The position numbers and the translations under genes are program-made. From assembly GCA_965207985.1 (NCBI GenBank), contig CBDBND010000032.1:310001-374000 (forward strand): DNA of 64,000 nucleotides. Direction: 5' to 3'. The notes beneath the pieces were generated by a model that worked only from the letters and a program-made list of their open reading frames with translations, made no database searches and was not told where the DNA came from. Of this stretch, positions 45,074 to 53,318 are shown in pieces. This DNA comes from CBDBND01 sp965207985. Its GTDB lineage: Bacteria; Pseudomonadota; Alphaproteobacteria; Rhodospirillales; Rhodospirillaceae. The stretch's first letter is position 1. Each line of letters begins with the position of its first letter.

Positions 45074-45684
45074 GGCGTCTTGCTTTCGTCACTCTGAATG
45101 CTGTCTGCGCTTTCATCACCAAGCGCTTCTTCGATCTCTTCCTTTGCGTGATCGATCACCGATGCGACCGGAAGAGCAGCAACCGGTTCGGCCTTTGGAT
45201 TAATGGTCAAACGCACGCTGTCCGCACATTGCAACAGCAGTCTGCCGGTGAGCACGCCAAGGGCGATGGTGACCAGCGTTTTGGATGGCCATACCGGTAG
45301 CAGCAAGTCCATGGTCGAATCGCCGGTGTCAAAGGAGAATATGACGCCTTCAAAACTAGCAATTGTGACTACTGCCACGAAAACCAACGCGACGCCTACG
45401 GTTACACTTTCGATGGCCCACAGGACGCGGCCGGACAACCGGCGGATCACCAGTTCCATGCGGACATGACCGCCGACCCTTTGGCATTGGGATGCGCCCA
45501 AAAAGGCAATCGCCGCCATGCCGAGGTCGAACATATCGATCACGCCGGGTATGGGTGCGTTGAACAAGCGGCGGCCGATTACTTCCGCCACCGTCAGTAC
45601 CATGGCAAGACCGATCAAGACGGCGGCGACAATCGCGCATACGTCTTCAATGCGAGTCCATAGACGGTGCAAAGCAAGCAGCAT
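45070..45684 (-). CDS. dctQ: TRAP transporter small permease (DctQ type)
   Basis: 204 aa with four membrane helices (about 14-40, 50-70, 90-112 and 130-150) and the DctQ feature QCQRVGGHVRMELVIRRLSGR. A longer than usual acidic C-terminal tail (KEEIEEALGDESADSIQSDESKTP) follows. It overlaps dctM. It lies 59 bp downstream of the RidA-family gene. Confidence 0.93.
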   Translation of the reverse strand: MLLALHRLWTRIEDVCAIVAAVLIGLAMVLTVAEVIGRRLFNAPIPGVIDMFDLGMAAIAFLGASQCQRVGGHVRMELVIRRLSGRVLWAIESVTVGVALVFVAVVTIASFEGVIFSFDTGDSTMDLLLPVWPSKTLVTIALGVLTGRLLLQCADSVRLTINPKAEPVAALPVASVIDHAKEEIEEALGDESADSIQSDESKTP

Positions 45685-45743
45685 GACGTCAGTGTTTCAC
45701 ATATTCGAGGAGATGTCAGAGAAGGCTGTTGCCCAATTGGTTT

Positions 45744-46133
45744 TTATTGAGGCTTGAAGCAGATTGCTTCCAGCTCTAGCCGCGCTCCGGGCAGCAGAAG
45801 ATCGGACCGGACCGCCGAGCGTGCGGGCGGTGCCCCTGTGAAGTACGACACGTAAGCCTCATTAAAGGCTTTGAAGTCTCCCGCATCCGTGAGCCAGACC
45901 ATGCATTTCACCACATCGTCAAAAGAACATCCGGCTTCAGCCAAGACCTTTCCAAGCCGGTCCATAACCGTTTTGGTTTGGACGGTAATGTCGCCTTCAA
46001 CCATCTGCCCGTCGGCGCCTTTGGGCATCAGACCGGAAATGAAAACAAAGTCACCGGCGCGCACAGCGGGGCTTATAGGATTGGGCGTGCCGTCGGGCAA
46101 AGTGGCTCCGGAACCGATGGCTTGACGCGGCAT
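45744..46133 (-). CDS. RidA (YjgF/YER057c)-family protein
   Basis: 129 aa from ATG 46133. The frame is open to 46160 but overlaps dctP. It has the conserved RidA elements NPISPAVRAGDFVFISG, the substrate-binding arginine in PPARSAVRSDLL (near 104) and the terminal LELEAICF glutamate. RidA hydrolyses reactive enamine/imine intermediates formed from amino acids. Its place inside a TRAP and hydrolase operon hints at an enamine- or imine-producing catabolic step. Confidence 0.92.
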   Translation of the reverse strand: MPRQAIGSGATLPDGTPNPISPAVRAGDFVFISGLMPKGADGQMVEGDITVQTKTVMDRLGKVLAEAGCSFDDVVKCMVWLTDAGDFKAFNEAYVSYFTGAPPARSAVRSDLLLPGARLELEAICFKPQ

Positions 46134-46137
46134 ACCC

Positions 46138-47154
46138 TCAATCGTCCGCCGCGTTTGCAATGGCCGCTTCAGCTAAAATGAAGTCAAGATACTCGCGGGC
46201 CGCGAAGCGCCGCTGATTGCGCTCAACCCATTCGTCCCAGAGGGGTTGGGCGGTCTCTTCACTAAAGCGGTTGCGTATTTCCTCGTCGTAAAGAATGCGC
46301 ATCAAACCTCTTTTATCGAACTCCGGAATCCATTGCCGGTCAGCCTCATCCAGGGCCGTAAACTGAATTTCGTACGCTTCAACGTTGATGTCCTCGATGG
46401 TCTGTTTCTGGCTTTCTGTTAGAGCAGACCAAGCGTCTTTATTGACGATGATGGCACAGCTGGGGTGGGCCAGTATCAAGTTAAAGGTGTACCACTCAGC
46501 CACTTCATGAATGCGGTAGCTGGCGAAGGTATAGGAGAACGGCAGCGCGGCAGCGTCAAACAAACCCCTTTCCAGACTGGTATAGATTTCAGGGGCCGCC
46601 ACCGATGTGGGCCGCCCACCTAGGGCACGGACCCCTTCGCCGACGGCGCCGGGCGCGCGTACCCGCTTGCCTTGCCAACCGGCTAAATCCGTCGGCGGTT
46701 CACCGCGGCCCATGAATTCATAACGCGGCGCAATGACGTGTTGCAGCACACGAGCGTTAAACCGGTCGAGCTCTTGTTCGATAACAGGATGCTCATGTAC
46801 TCTAAGGGCCACCCGATGGGAGGAACGGATGTCCTCAAAAGGGATGAAAGGCAGTTCCAGAGCCCCCATCGCCGGCGTCTTACCGGGATGATAGGAGGGA
46901 CAAATGTGCGCCGCTTCAAATACGCCTAAAGCAACACCGTCAATGTTTTCCCGCGCCGGTGAAATGGCTTCACCGAAATGAAGCACCATACGCAACGCGC
47001 CGTCCGTCCGGGTTTCAATCTCCTCGGCCAAATATTCGATGGCCACCGTAACCGGACGGCTCGGGCCCCATAAGGAAACGTTCCAAACGGTCTCGGCCGC
47101 GGCAGAGCCGATGCCCAGACTCAAAGTAAATATAAAAGTTAATAGGGCGCGCAC
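46138..47154 (-). CDS. dctP: TRAP transporter substrate-binding protein (DctP type)
   Basis: 338 aa. The signal peptide MRALLTFIFTLSLGIGSAAA-E is clear. DctP motifs include GGRPTSVAAPEIYTSLERGLFDAAALPFSYTFASYRIHEV (near 175-215), with the carboxylate-binding arginine expected in GKRVRAPGAVGEGVRALG. It starts 3 bp after the DUF1330 gene. The ligand is likely an organic acid. Confidence 0.93.
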   Translation of the reverse strand: MRALLTFIFTLSLGIGSAAAETVWNVSLWGPSRPVTVAIEYLAEEIETRTDGALRMVLHFGEAISPARENIDGVALGVFEAAHICPSYHPGKTPAMGALELPFIPFEDIRSSHRVALRVHEHPVIEQELDRFNARVLQHVIAPRYEFMGRGEPPTDLAGWQGKRVRAPGAVGEGVRALGGRPTSVAAPEIYTSLERGLFDAAALPFSYTFASYRIHEVAEWYTFNLILAHPSCAIIVNKDAWSALTESQKQTIEDINVEAYEIQFTALDEADRQWIPEFDKRGLMRILYDEEIRNRFSEETAQPLWDEWVERNQRRFAAREYLDFILAEAAIANAADD

Positions 47155-47157
47155 GCT

Positions 47158-47454
47158 TTAAGCGCCTTCAAAGATGGCGACGTCATATTCTCCCGTGCCG
47201 TCACGCAAAGGTTTGATCTCTTTAAGATAAGCGTCGGAATTGTAAAAGGCTTCTGCCTGTTCGACGCTGTCGAAACGAGAAATGACAACACTGCGGCCTT
47301 TGTGATGGTCCCCTTCCCGCACGGTGACCGCAGGGCCACGAATGATGTATTCGCCGCCATATTCCGCTGAAAGCTGGGCAGCCTTCTCAATATACGTTTT
47401 GAGATCGTCGGTCATGGTGTCGATACGCGCAATGGCAACCAGATAACCAGCCAT
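47158..47454 (-). CDS. DUF1330 family protein (copy 2)
   Basis: 98 aa dimeric alpha/beta-barrel-like small protein: MAGYLVAIARIDTMTDDLKTYIEKAAQLSAEYGGEYIIRGPAVTV, with SRFDSVEQAEAFYNSDAYLKEIKPLRDGTGEYDVAIFEG. About 45% of positions by eye match the neighbouring copy at 47475, suggesting tandem duplication. The function of DUF1330 is unknown; the fold resembles EthD and NIPSNAP domains. Confidence 0.9.
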   Translation of the reverse strand: MAGYLVAIARIDTMTDDLKTYIEKAAQLSAEYGGEYIIRGPAVTVREGDHHKGRSVVISRFDSVEQAEAFYNSDAYLKEIKPLRDGTGEYDVAIFEGA

Positions 47455-47474
47455 AAAGTTTCTCCCAATCCCTT

Positions 47475-47777
47475 TTAGTCGCCAACAGCTTCGAAGGAGG
47501 CGATGTCATACACACCGGATCCTTCTCGTAGCGGCTTGGTATTGTTTTGGTACTCGTCTGAACCAAAGAATTCATCGATGGCCTCTAGCGATGACCATTT
47601 CGAGACGATTACCGCACGGCCCTTGAGGTAATCACCTTCCAGAACAGTTTTCGCCGGTCCGCGGATGACATACTCGGTGCCGCGATCGGCCAACATCTGC
47701 GCCGACTTTTCCACGTACTCCAAAAACCCGGGGGTACGTTCGGTGACTTTGACGAGGGCAACCTGATAGGCGGACAT
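47475..47777 (-). CDS. DUF1330 family protein (copy 1)
   Basis: 100 aa from ATG 47777 (MSAYQVALVKVTERTPGFLEYV). The frame is open to 48224, but the extension is antisense-type sequence inside the racemase gene. It shows RGTEYVIRGPAKTVLEGDYLKGRAVIVSKWSSLEAIDEFFGSDEYQ and KPLREGSGVYDIASFEAVGD. It forms a pair with the copy 20 bp downstream. The arrangement suggests two subunits or two related catabolic helper proteins. Confidence 0.9.
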   Translation of the reverse strand: MSAYQVALVKVTERTPGFLEYVEKSAQMLADRGTEYVIRGPAKTVLEGDYLKGRAVIVSKWSSLEAIDEFFGSDEYQNNTKPLREGSGVYDIASFEAVGD

Positions 47778-47823
47778 GGCCGTCTCCCTGATACCGTATG
47801 AATGAATGTCTTGTTTAGCAGCC

Positions 47824-48600
47824 TTAGTGGTTGGCGGCCAGTTGGCCAAACCCTTGAAGGCGGTCGTCGATGCCCAATTGGCGCAATCCAGTCCAATAGG
47901 TGATGACATTGACGGTGAGTACCGGTTTGCCCAGCCGCGCTTCCATCTCTTCGACCAAAAACGACATGGAAGAGTTGGTCCCCACCTTGATGATGCACTC
48001 CACACCATCGACGTTGATTTCGTCGACCGCCTGGTTGAGCACATCGGAGGTGGCCGTGGCGATGTGCAACGGTGTGGGGTGTTGCAAACCCTTGATGGCG
48101 AGAACGTCGTAGCCGGCCTCAGAGAAGAACGCTTTGCAGGCTTCGTCCGCAGGCGGCATCCAGGGGGTAAGGATTCCCAAATTCTTGGGCTTGCCCAGGA
48201 GGTCGAGGGCTTTGAGCAAGGCATGGGCGGGTAACATGACGGGAATACCGCCGCTCATGGCTTCCATATGCTTCTGCATGGCATTCGCGCCGCTGAGCCC
48301 TTTAGCCAAACTGTCGACGGAATGGCCGTGAACGATGATGTCCGGTTCGCAGGCAATGAGCACATCAATAGCCGCGTCCATATCAACGGACGCGCCCAGA
48401 TACTTTTTGTAGGCTGTCATATCGTTGGCCGGGCGTTTCACCCGGCTCATGCGCGACACATGATTGGTCACGCCGGGTGGTTGCATGGCCGCCATTTCGG
48501 GCTCGACAATTGTGTTGGTCGCAGGAACGAGAATGCCAATTTTCGCGCGGTGACCGAGGACGTCTTGAAGGTCGTCATTTTGATGAGCGGTATCGGGCAT
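47824..48600 (-). CDS. Asp/Glu racemase superfamily protein (maleate isomerase / arylmalonate decarboxylase-like)
   Basis: 258 aa. It has the superfamily pattern KIGILVPATNTIVEPEM (19-35), DIIVHGHSVDS (87-97), PVMLPAHALLKAL, LGILTPWMPP and CIIKVGTNSSMSFLVEEMEARLGKPVLTVNVITYW. The two usual catalytic cysteine positions appear to hold His93 and Gly207, so classical racemase or isomerase chemistry is doubtful. It is the first gene of the long minus-strand block, after a ribosome-binding site CAGGAG. Confidence 0.85.
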   Translation of the reverse strand: MPDTAHQNDDLQDVLGHRAKIGILVPATNTIVEPEMAAMQPPGVTNHVSRMSRVKRPANDMTAYKKYLGASVDMDAAIDVLIACEPDIIVHGHSVDSLAKGLSGANAMQKHMEAMSGGIPVMLPAHALLKALDLLGKPKNLGILTPWMPPADEACKAFFSEAGYDVLAIKGLQHPTPLHIATATSDVLNQAVDEINVDGVECIIKVGTNSSMSFLVEEMEARLGKPVLTVNVITYWTGLRQLGIDDRLQGFGQLAANH

Positions 48601-48757
48601 GGCGGTCTCCTGAACGATCTATTTTTTTAACTGGTCCTAAAATTTATACCTTGGCTCAACCGGGTTTTTAATGAAGCGGTGGTCTTGTCCATTCTGCGAG
48701 TGGATTAAGCAGGTGTGATTGATCCGCCGCAAATGAACTAAGGCCATTTAATAGATA

Positions 48758-49615
48758 TCACTGGCTCAAAGCATCGGCCATACGGTCGAAAACGCCCGCC
48801 CAATCACCGGGCTGAGACTGCTTGAAGACCTCGGCTGAGCCGTACCATGGTGATATGTCGCCGGAAATGCCGTAGCGCCAATCATGAAAGACCGAAAGCG
48901 CAATCCAGACGGGTTTGCCCAAGGCACCGGCAAGATGGACGACCGCACTGTCGCAGCTGATCACCAGATCCATGTGCGACAGGACAGCAGACGTATCGGC
49001 AAAGTTTTGCAGATCTGGCGCCAGATCGGTGATGAGATAGTCCAGTCCACTGTCGTTGATTTGCGACTCTGCCGGGCCTTTCTGGACGGAATAAAACGCG
49101 GTCTCAGCGCAGGCAAAAATCGGTGCCATATCCATCAAAGAAAAGGACCGGTTGCGGTCATTCTTCTGGGTGGGACTGCCGGCCCAGGCAAGGGCAATAC
49201 GTTTTGCATCAGGAGCCGGTCGAGGTGGCAGTTGGAAAGAACTATCAGCAACCCGGAAATAGGGGGCCGGTGATACATCCGCTTTTTTAATGCCGAGCAC
49301 ACGGGGTAAAGAAAGGATGGGCAGCACCAGATCGTGATCGGGCGGATCGTCCTCCCGGGAGATAACGGTCACCGCCCCGTCGAATTGGGACTGCAACAGC
49401 GTGACGAGTTCTGGTCGGACGACAATGACGACAGTTCCACCTTGCTCTATGGCTTGCGGAATAAAACGGGCGAATTGGATGACATCGCCAAATCCTTGCT
49501 CACCGTAAAGGAGCAGTGTGCGGTCCTTATATGATATGGTTCGCCCGACCATTCGGGTGCAGATGACACAGCTTTCTTCTGGCCGGGTTGAGTCCAGCGG
49601 CTTTCATAGGCGTCA
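48758..49615 (-). pseudogene. TPR-type glycosyltransferase (GT9-like domain), truncated and frameshifted
   Basis: The frame from 49552 reads KDRTLLLYGEQGFGDVIQFARFIP, WAGSPTQKNDRNRSFSL and MDLVISCDSAVVHLAGALGKPVWIALS, the heptosyltransferase-like C-terminal domain of TPR glycosyltransferases. The sequence just upstream continues the family in another frame, AYESRWTQPGQKKAVSSAPEWSGEPYHI (about 49530-49615), so a one-base loss near 49530 broke the frame. The N-terminal TPR part is missing where an IS5-type end begins. Probably once a surface-glycan or flagellin glycosylation gene. Confidence 0.75.
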
Positions 49616-49629
49616 GAGCCTGACCGAAA

Positions 49630-49860
49630 AAGAATTGAGTGGAATCAGTCCCTTGTGATTCCCTTGTTGTGTTCGCCAGCAAGGAGGATAACAAGATGTG
49701 GACTGACGCCACTCGTGAGAAATATGAGCGCGAGGCGCACCGCTACGCAAGCGATCTGAGCGATACCGAATGGTGCGTGATCGAACCCCATATGCCGCCC
49801 GCAAGGGCTCTGGGCCGCCCGCGCAAGACGGATATCAAGGCCACTCGGCGCGCCTTTACG
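49630..49860 (+). mobile_element. left-end fragment of an IS5-type element
   Basis: Contains the element's untranslated left end (ggaatcagtcccttg region) and the first part of its gene. The far boundary near 49850-49860, where recognisable sequence stops, is approximate. No right terminus is present. Confidence 0.6.
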
Positions 49861-49968
49861 CCGGCGCCATCAAAACAGAGCCTGCCGGTTCCCATTAAAC
49901 CGGATTGCCGACAGATCCTTGGATTTTATAAGAGTTTACTGCCGGATTTTGCTTGGCCAAACAATTAA
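49696..49968 (+). pseudogene. IS5-family transposase, N-terminal fragment
   Basis: ATG 49696 follows AAGGAGG. About 55 residues match IS5-type transposases (MWTDATREKYEREAHRYASD, LSDTEWCVIEPHMPP, GRPRKTDIKATRRA). The frame then leaves the family and ends after an unrelated tail at 49968. All catalytic residues are absent. It lies directly beside the truncated glycosyltransferase gene, whose loss it explains. Confidence 0.85.
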
Positions 49969-49979
49969 ATGTATATACA
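49969..49979. promoter_or_regulatory. candidate MarR operator, upstream copy
   Basis: ATGTATATACA lies 9 bp before the marR-type start and contains the palindrome TGTATATACA. A close match, ATGCGTATACA, occurs at 50462-50472, directly after the gene. Autoregulation is inference. Confidence 0.4.
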
Positions 49980-49987
49980 AATAATCT

Positions 49988-50461
49988 ATGAATGAACCTG
50001 GACCAGCCAGCGACTTTGCCCGCCAAGCCCTTGAAGTCTGCCTCTGTTTTCATACCCGCAAAGCGTCCCGGGCCATCACCCAGGTCTACGATCATGCCCT
50101 GGCGCCTACTGGTCTCAAGGCAACCCAGCTCAGCGTGCTGATGGTGGTCAATGGGCAGGGTCCGGTCAGCATGGGGGACCTAGCAAACGCTTTGGTCAGC
50201 GACGCCACCACCGTATCGCGCACCCTGAAGCCCCTATTGGCTGAGGAATTGGTCAGTCTTTCCCCGGGCGTCAAAGACCGCCGGATAAAACTGGTCAGCC
50301 TCACCGGCGAAGGCCGACGGGCTTTGGATCAGGCCCTGCCCCTGTGGCAAACGGCGCAAACCCGCGTTGCCCGCCAGCTTTCTAGTCCTGTGGTGCAAGC
50401 CCTGTTGCCAGCACTGGAATCGGCGGCAGGACTAGGCCATCTACCGCCTGAAACGCAATAG
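49988..50461 (+). CDS. MarR-family transcriptional regulator
   Basis: 157 aa winged helix-turn-helix protein. It shows ITQVYDHALAPTGLKATQLSVLMVVNGQGPVSMGDLANALVSDATTVSRTLKPLLAEELVSLSPGVKDRRIKLVSLTGEGRRAL; the DxR..K wing motif is near residue 96-101. MarR proteins bind small ligands or oxidants and repress nearby genes. The start has almost no ribosome-binding site. Near-identical short palindromes flank the gene, and the cyclic-nucleotide-binding gene follows, a possible target. Confidence 0.9.
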   Translation: MNEPGPASDFARQALEVCLCFHTRKASRAITQVYDHALAPTGLKATQLSVLMVVNGQGPVSMGDLANALVSDATTVSRTLKPLLAEELVSLSPGVKDRRIKLVSLTGEGRRALDQALPLWQTAQTRVARQLSSPVVQALLPALESAAGLGHLPPETQ

Positions 50462-50472
50462 ATGCGTATACA
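50462..50472. promoter_or_regulatory. candidate MarR operator, downstream copy
   Basis: ATGCGTATACA sits in the near-palindrome agatgcgtatacatct (50460-50475), within the marR stop region and 180 bp upstream of the next gene. It differs from the upstream copy at two positions. Confidence 0.4.
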
Positions 50473-50653
50473 TCTAAATTCCCGGGTGAGGATTAGACTT
50501 ATCCTTGAGGCAATTTTTTTGCGGGATTGGGGGAAAATCTGATGAATCCGCGGCCGCTATTTAAGGATTATTAATAGCACTCGGACCAGACTGGGGACCA
50601 TTGCAGGAAAGGTCCCCCTTGGTGTGACGGGGCCTCGTTTTGGAGGCGGCGCG

Positions 50654-52635
50654 GTGGAAACCGTTACAAAATCATTTGAAGCTGGCGAATTCATTTACCA
50701 CGAAGGGGAAGAAAGCCGCTGGGCCTACGAGATTCTCGAGGGCCGAATCGAACTGATCGGCAAGGAGCCGGAAGGACCGGTGATCCATGCCCAATTGTCG
50801 GACGGTGACCTGTTCGGCGAAATGGGCATTCTTGACAAGAGCCCGCGGCACAATTCCGCCCGGGCAAAAACCAAAGTCATTCTCAACGCCATTCCGCGCG
50901 CCGAATTTTTGCGCCGGGTCGAAATGGAGCCAGACACTGCGTTCAAGGTCATGTCAAAACTGGCGCAGACCTTACGCAAGAACGATGACCCGCTGACCCG
51001 TGGCGATGCCATCAAGGCGGCCGTGCAGGGTGCGCGGTTGCCGGTGCCGGTTCCTTCTCCCGACGAATCGCCCCCGGCCGTACGTCCCGCCAGAACCGGC
51101 CGGCCACTGCCGTCCAATCTGATCGGTGAACGCAAGCCGACACTGTTTGAAAAAATGATCGACGCCGTGGTCAAAGATCCCACGCGCCGACCCAGTCGGC
51201 ACCGTAAAGCGCCTTCACCCGACGACGTGCTCATCATCGTCAGCAAAGTGCATGACGATTATGAAGACATGCAGCACGGCATGATCGTTGAGGCGTTCAG
51301 CGAAATTCCGGGGGTTCGTGTGGAGACGGTCGACCGCAATCTGGCTCGTATGGTGCCGGGTTTGGTGGTCAACGACCCGGTAGGGCCCAACGACGAAGCA
51401 TTGAAGCGGGCGACAAAGGAAGGCCGGCGGCGGTTGACGGAACTCAATGCGGATCTTTTGGTGTGGTCGGTTGTCGATGAAACGGGGCGTTCCATCTATC
51501 TGCGTTTTGTCGCCTTGGCGTCCAGTCCCGGAGAACGACCGGGGCGATTCCGTCCTCATCACTTCCTTACCGTCCCCGTCGATTTTTATCACGATTGGGT
51601 ACCGCTGATCCGTTCTGTTGCCTTGTCGGCTTTCGATCCGCGCAGCATCGCCCAGGGACGCATCCTTCTCTCGGCGCTGCCTTCCATTGCCAGTGCGGCA
51701 CAGAATTTGGGCTTGGAACCCTCCATGGCGATGGAAAACCACGAGCAGGCAAGCATTCTCTGCGCCTACGGCAATGTGGCGGCGATTACGGCGCAGCTGT
51801 CGGGGGACCGCGCCTGGTATCACACGGCCGTCGAGGCCTGGCGCGGTGCGGTGGAACGCACACCGGCAGAAGATCAACGCACGTTGGGATACTTGCATCA
51901 GCAGCTCGGTCTAACGCTGCAAATCATTGCCGAGCGGACCAATGACATTGAGACACTTAAAGATACCGCCAGCGCCTACCGCAAATCTTTGGTCCACATC
52001 TCGCGCAAGTATCAACCCTATGACTGGGGCATGATGAAATACCGCTTGGGTGGTGTGCTTTACAAAATCGACATGGCCGAGGGCGACGACGACGCTTTAC
52101 GCGAAGCCATACAAGCCTGTCAGGCGTCACGCCAGGTGTTCGACAAGTACGCCCATCCCATCCGCTGGTCGGAGATTATGAACACGCTGGCGCAGATTCT
52201 TCAGGTCTATGGCGACAATGTGCGCAGCGTGCCCGTGTTGCACCATGCCGTGCGCTCCTGCGTCGCCGCCTTACAAGTACGCACACCCGACACCGCCCCC
52301 CCTTGCAATGGGCTGCCATCCAGAACACGTTGGGCTCGGCCTTGTTTTTGCTGGCCAAGCACACGGGCGAATGGGAATACATGCGCCAATCTTCGGAAGC
52401 ATTCCGAGCAGCGCTCACGGTCTATGGTGAACACGGTGCCGGCCGCATGGCCAATGTCACCGAACGCAATCTGCTGCGTGCCGAAAAACAAATGCGCGAT
52501 GCCAGCGAGAAACAGATTGCCGATCCGGTCTGGGCGCAAAGTTTCAATATCACGGAAAACGAAGAGTCGTTTGATTGGGACGCCTTCCTTGACGGCACTT
52601 CGCCGGACGACGGAGACGTCAGCAACGTCGCGTAA
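50654..52635 (+). pseudogene. cyclic-nucleotide-binding / TPR-like protein with a C-tract frameshift
   Basis: Start GTG 50654 follows GGAGG by 7 nt; an earlier GTG at 50624 is possible. The N-terminal CNB/CAP_ED domain (about 7-105) shows FEAGEFIYHEGEESRWAYEIL, GDLFGEMGILDKSPRHNSARAK and FLRRVEME. A middle domain with VLIIVSKVHDDYEDMQHGMIVEAFSEIPGVRVETVDR is unassigned, and the C-terminal third is helical and TPR-like. The frame leaves the family at a run of seven C (52296-52302). Adding one C restores WAAIQNTLGSALFLLAKHTG to the stop at 52635. The uncorrected frame ends at 52660. It could be a sequencing slip, a true mutation or a phase-variable tract. Confidence 0.8.
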
Positions 52636-52691
52636 GCGCATCACCATGATGCCCCGTTGACCGCAAAGGTCAGGGGACCCATGCTCACGCC

Positions 52692-53318
52692 ATGCCTTCA
52701 CCCACCGCCGGAGCCATTCTTGCCGGAGGAGACGGCCATCGCCTGGGTGGCCGGGACAAGGCCCTCATTCCTCTGGGTGGCCGGACCCTGTTTGAACGGG
52801 TTCTGGACTCCCTGAAACCACAAACGGGACCGTGTGCGGTCTGCGTGCGCCGGCACACAACATGGACAGACGCTTACGCACTGCCCGTCCTAACAGACAT
52901 TCCCGCAGAGGATCGCGGACCACTGGGCGGTATTGCCGCGGCCCTGACATGGAGCCAAACCCTCAACCCCACCGTTCAATGGCTTATTACCGTACCCGTG
53001 GACATACCATTTCTGCCGCCCGATCTGGTTGATCGCTTGACCTCACCCGATGTGCACGCCGATGTTGCCGTGGCCACATCGGGCGGTCAGGTACATCATA
53101 CCGTTGCTGCTTGGAAACCTGCGATGTGCAAAACCGTAGCAACATCAATCAAAGATCACGCCGAGGCTGTTCACCGTGTGTTGGAAAAAATCAGAACCGT
53201 TGGGGTGGAGTGGCCGGTGTCACATGGAGATCCGTTTTTTAACATCAATACCCCGGAAGATTTGGCGACGGTCGAAGACCGCCTGAAGACGACAGAGACC
53301 AGTGGTGTAGCTCCATGA
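52692..53318 (+). CDS. mobA: molybdenum cofactor guanylyltransferase
   Basis: 208 aa. It transfers GMP to molybdopterin to form the bis-MGD cofactor of DMSO-reductase-type enzymes. Nucleotide-binding start: GAILAGGDGHRLGGRDKALIPLGGRTL (LAGGxxxRxGGxDK, 8-34). DIPAEDRGPLGGIAAAL is near 72 and VPVDIPFLPPDLVDRL near 101. It overlaps the glycerol kinase start (ATGA), a coupling with no clear metabolic reason. Confidence 0.93.
   Translation: MPSPTAGAILAGGDGHRLGGRDKALIPLGGRTLFERVLDSLKPQTGPCAVCVRRHTTWTDAYALPVLTDIPAEDRGPLGGIAAALTWSQTLNPTVQWLITVPVDIPFLPPDLVDRLTSPDVHADVAVATSGGQVHHTVAAWKPAMCKTVATSIKDHAEAVHRVLEKIRTVGVEWPVSHGDPFFNINTPEDLATVEDRLKTTETSGVAP

Noticed and set aside
47778..48224. Extended start of the DUF1330 copy at 47475
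   Set aside because: The extension lies inside the racemase-family gene in another frame and is low-complexity Pro/Ser/Arg sequence. ATG 47777 begins the real domain.
52303..52635. Separate small gene at the end of the CNB/TPR gene
   Set aside because: It starts with TTG without a ribosome-binding site, and its sequence continues the upstream protein. It is the frameshifted C-terminus.
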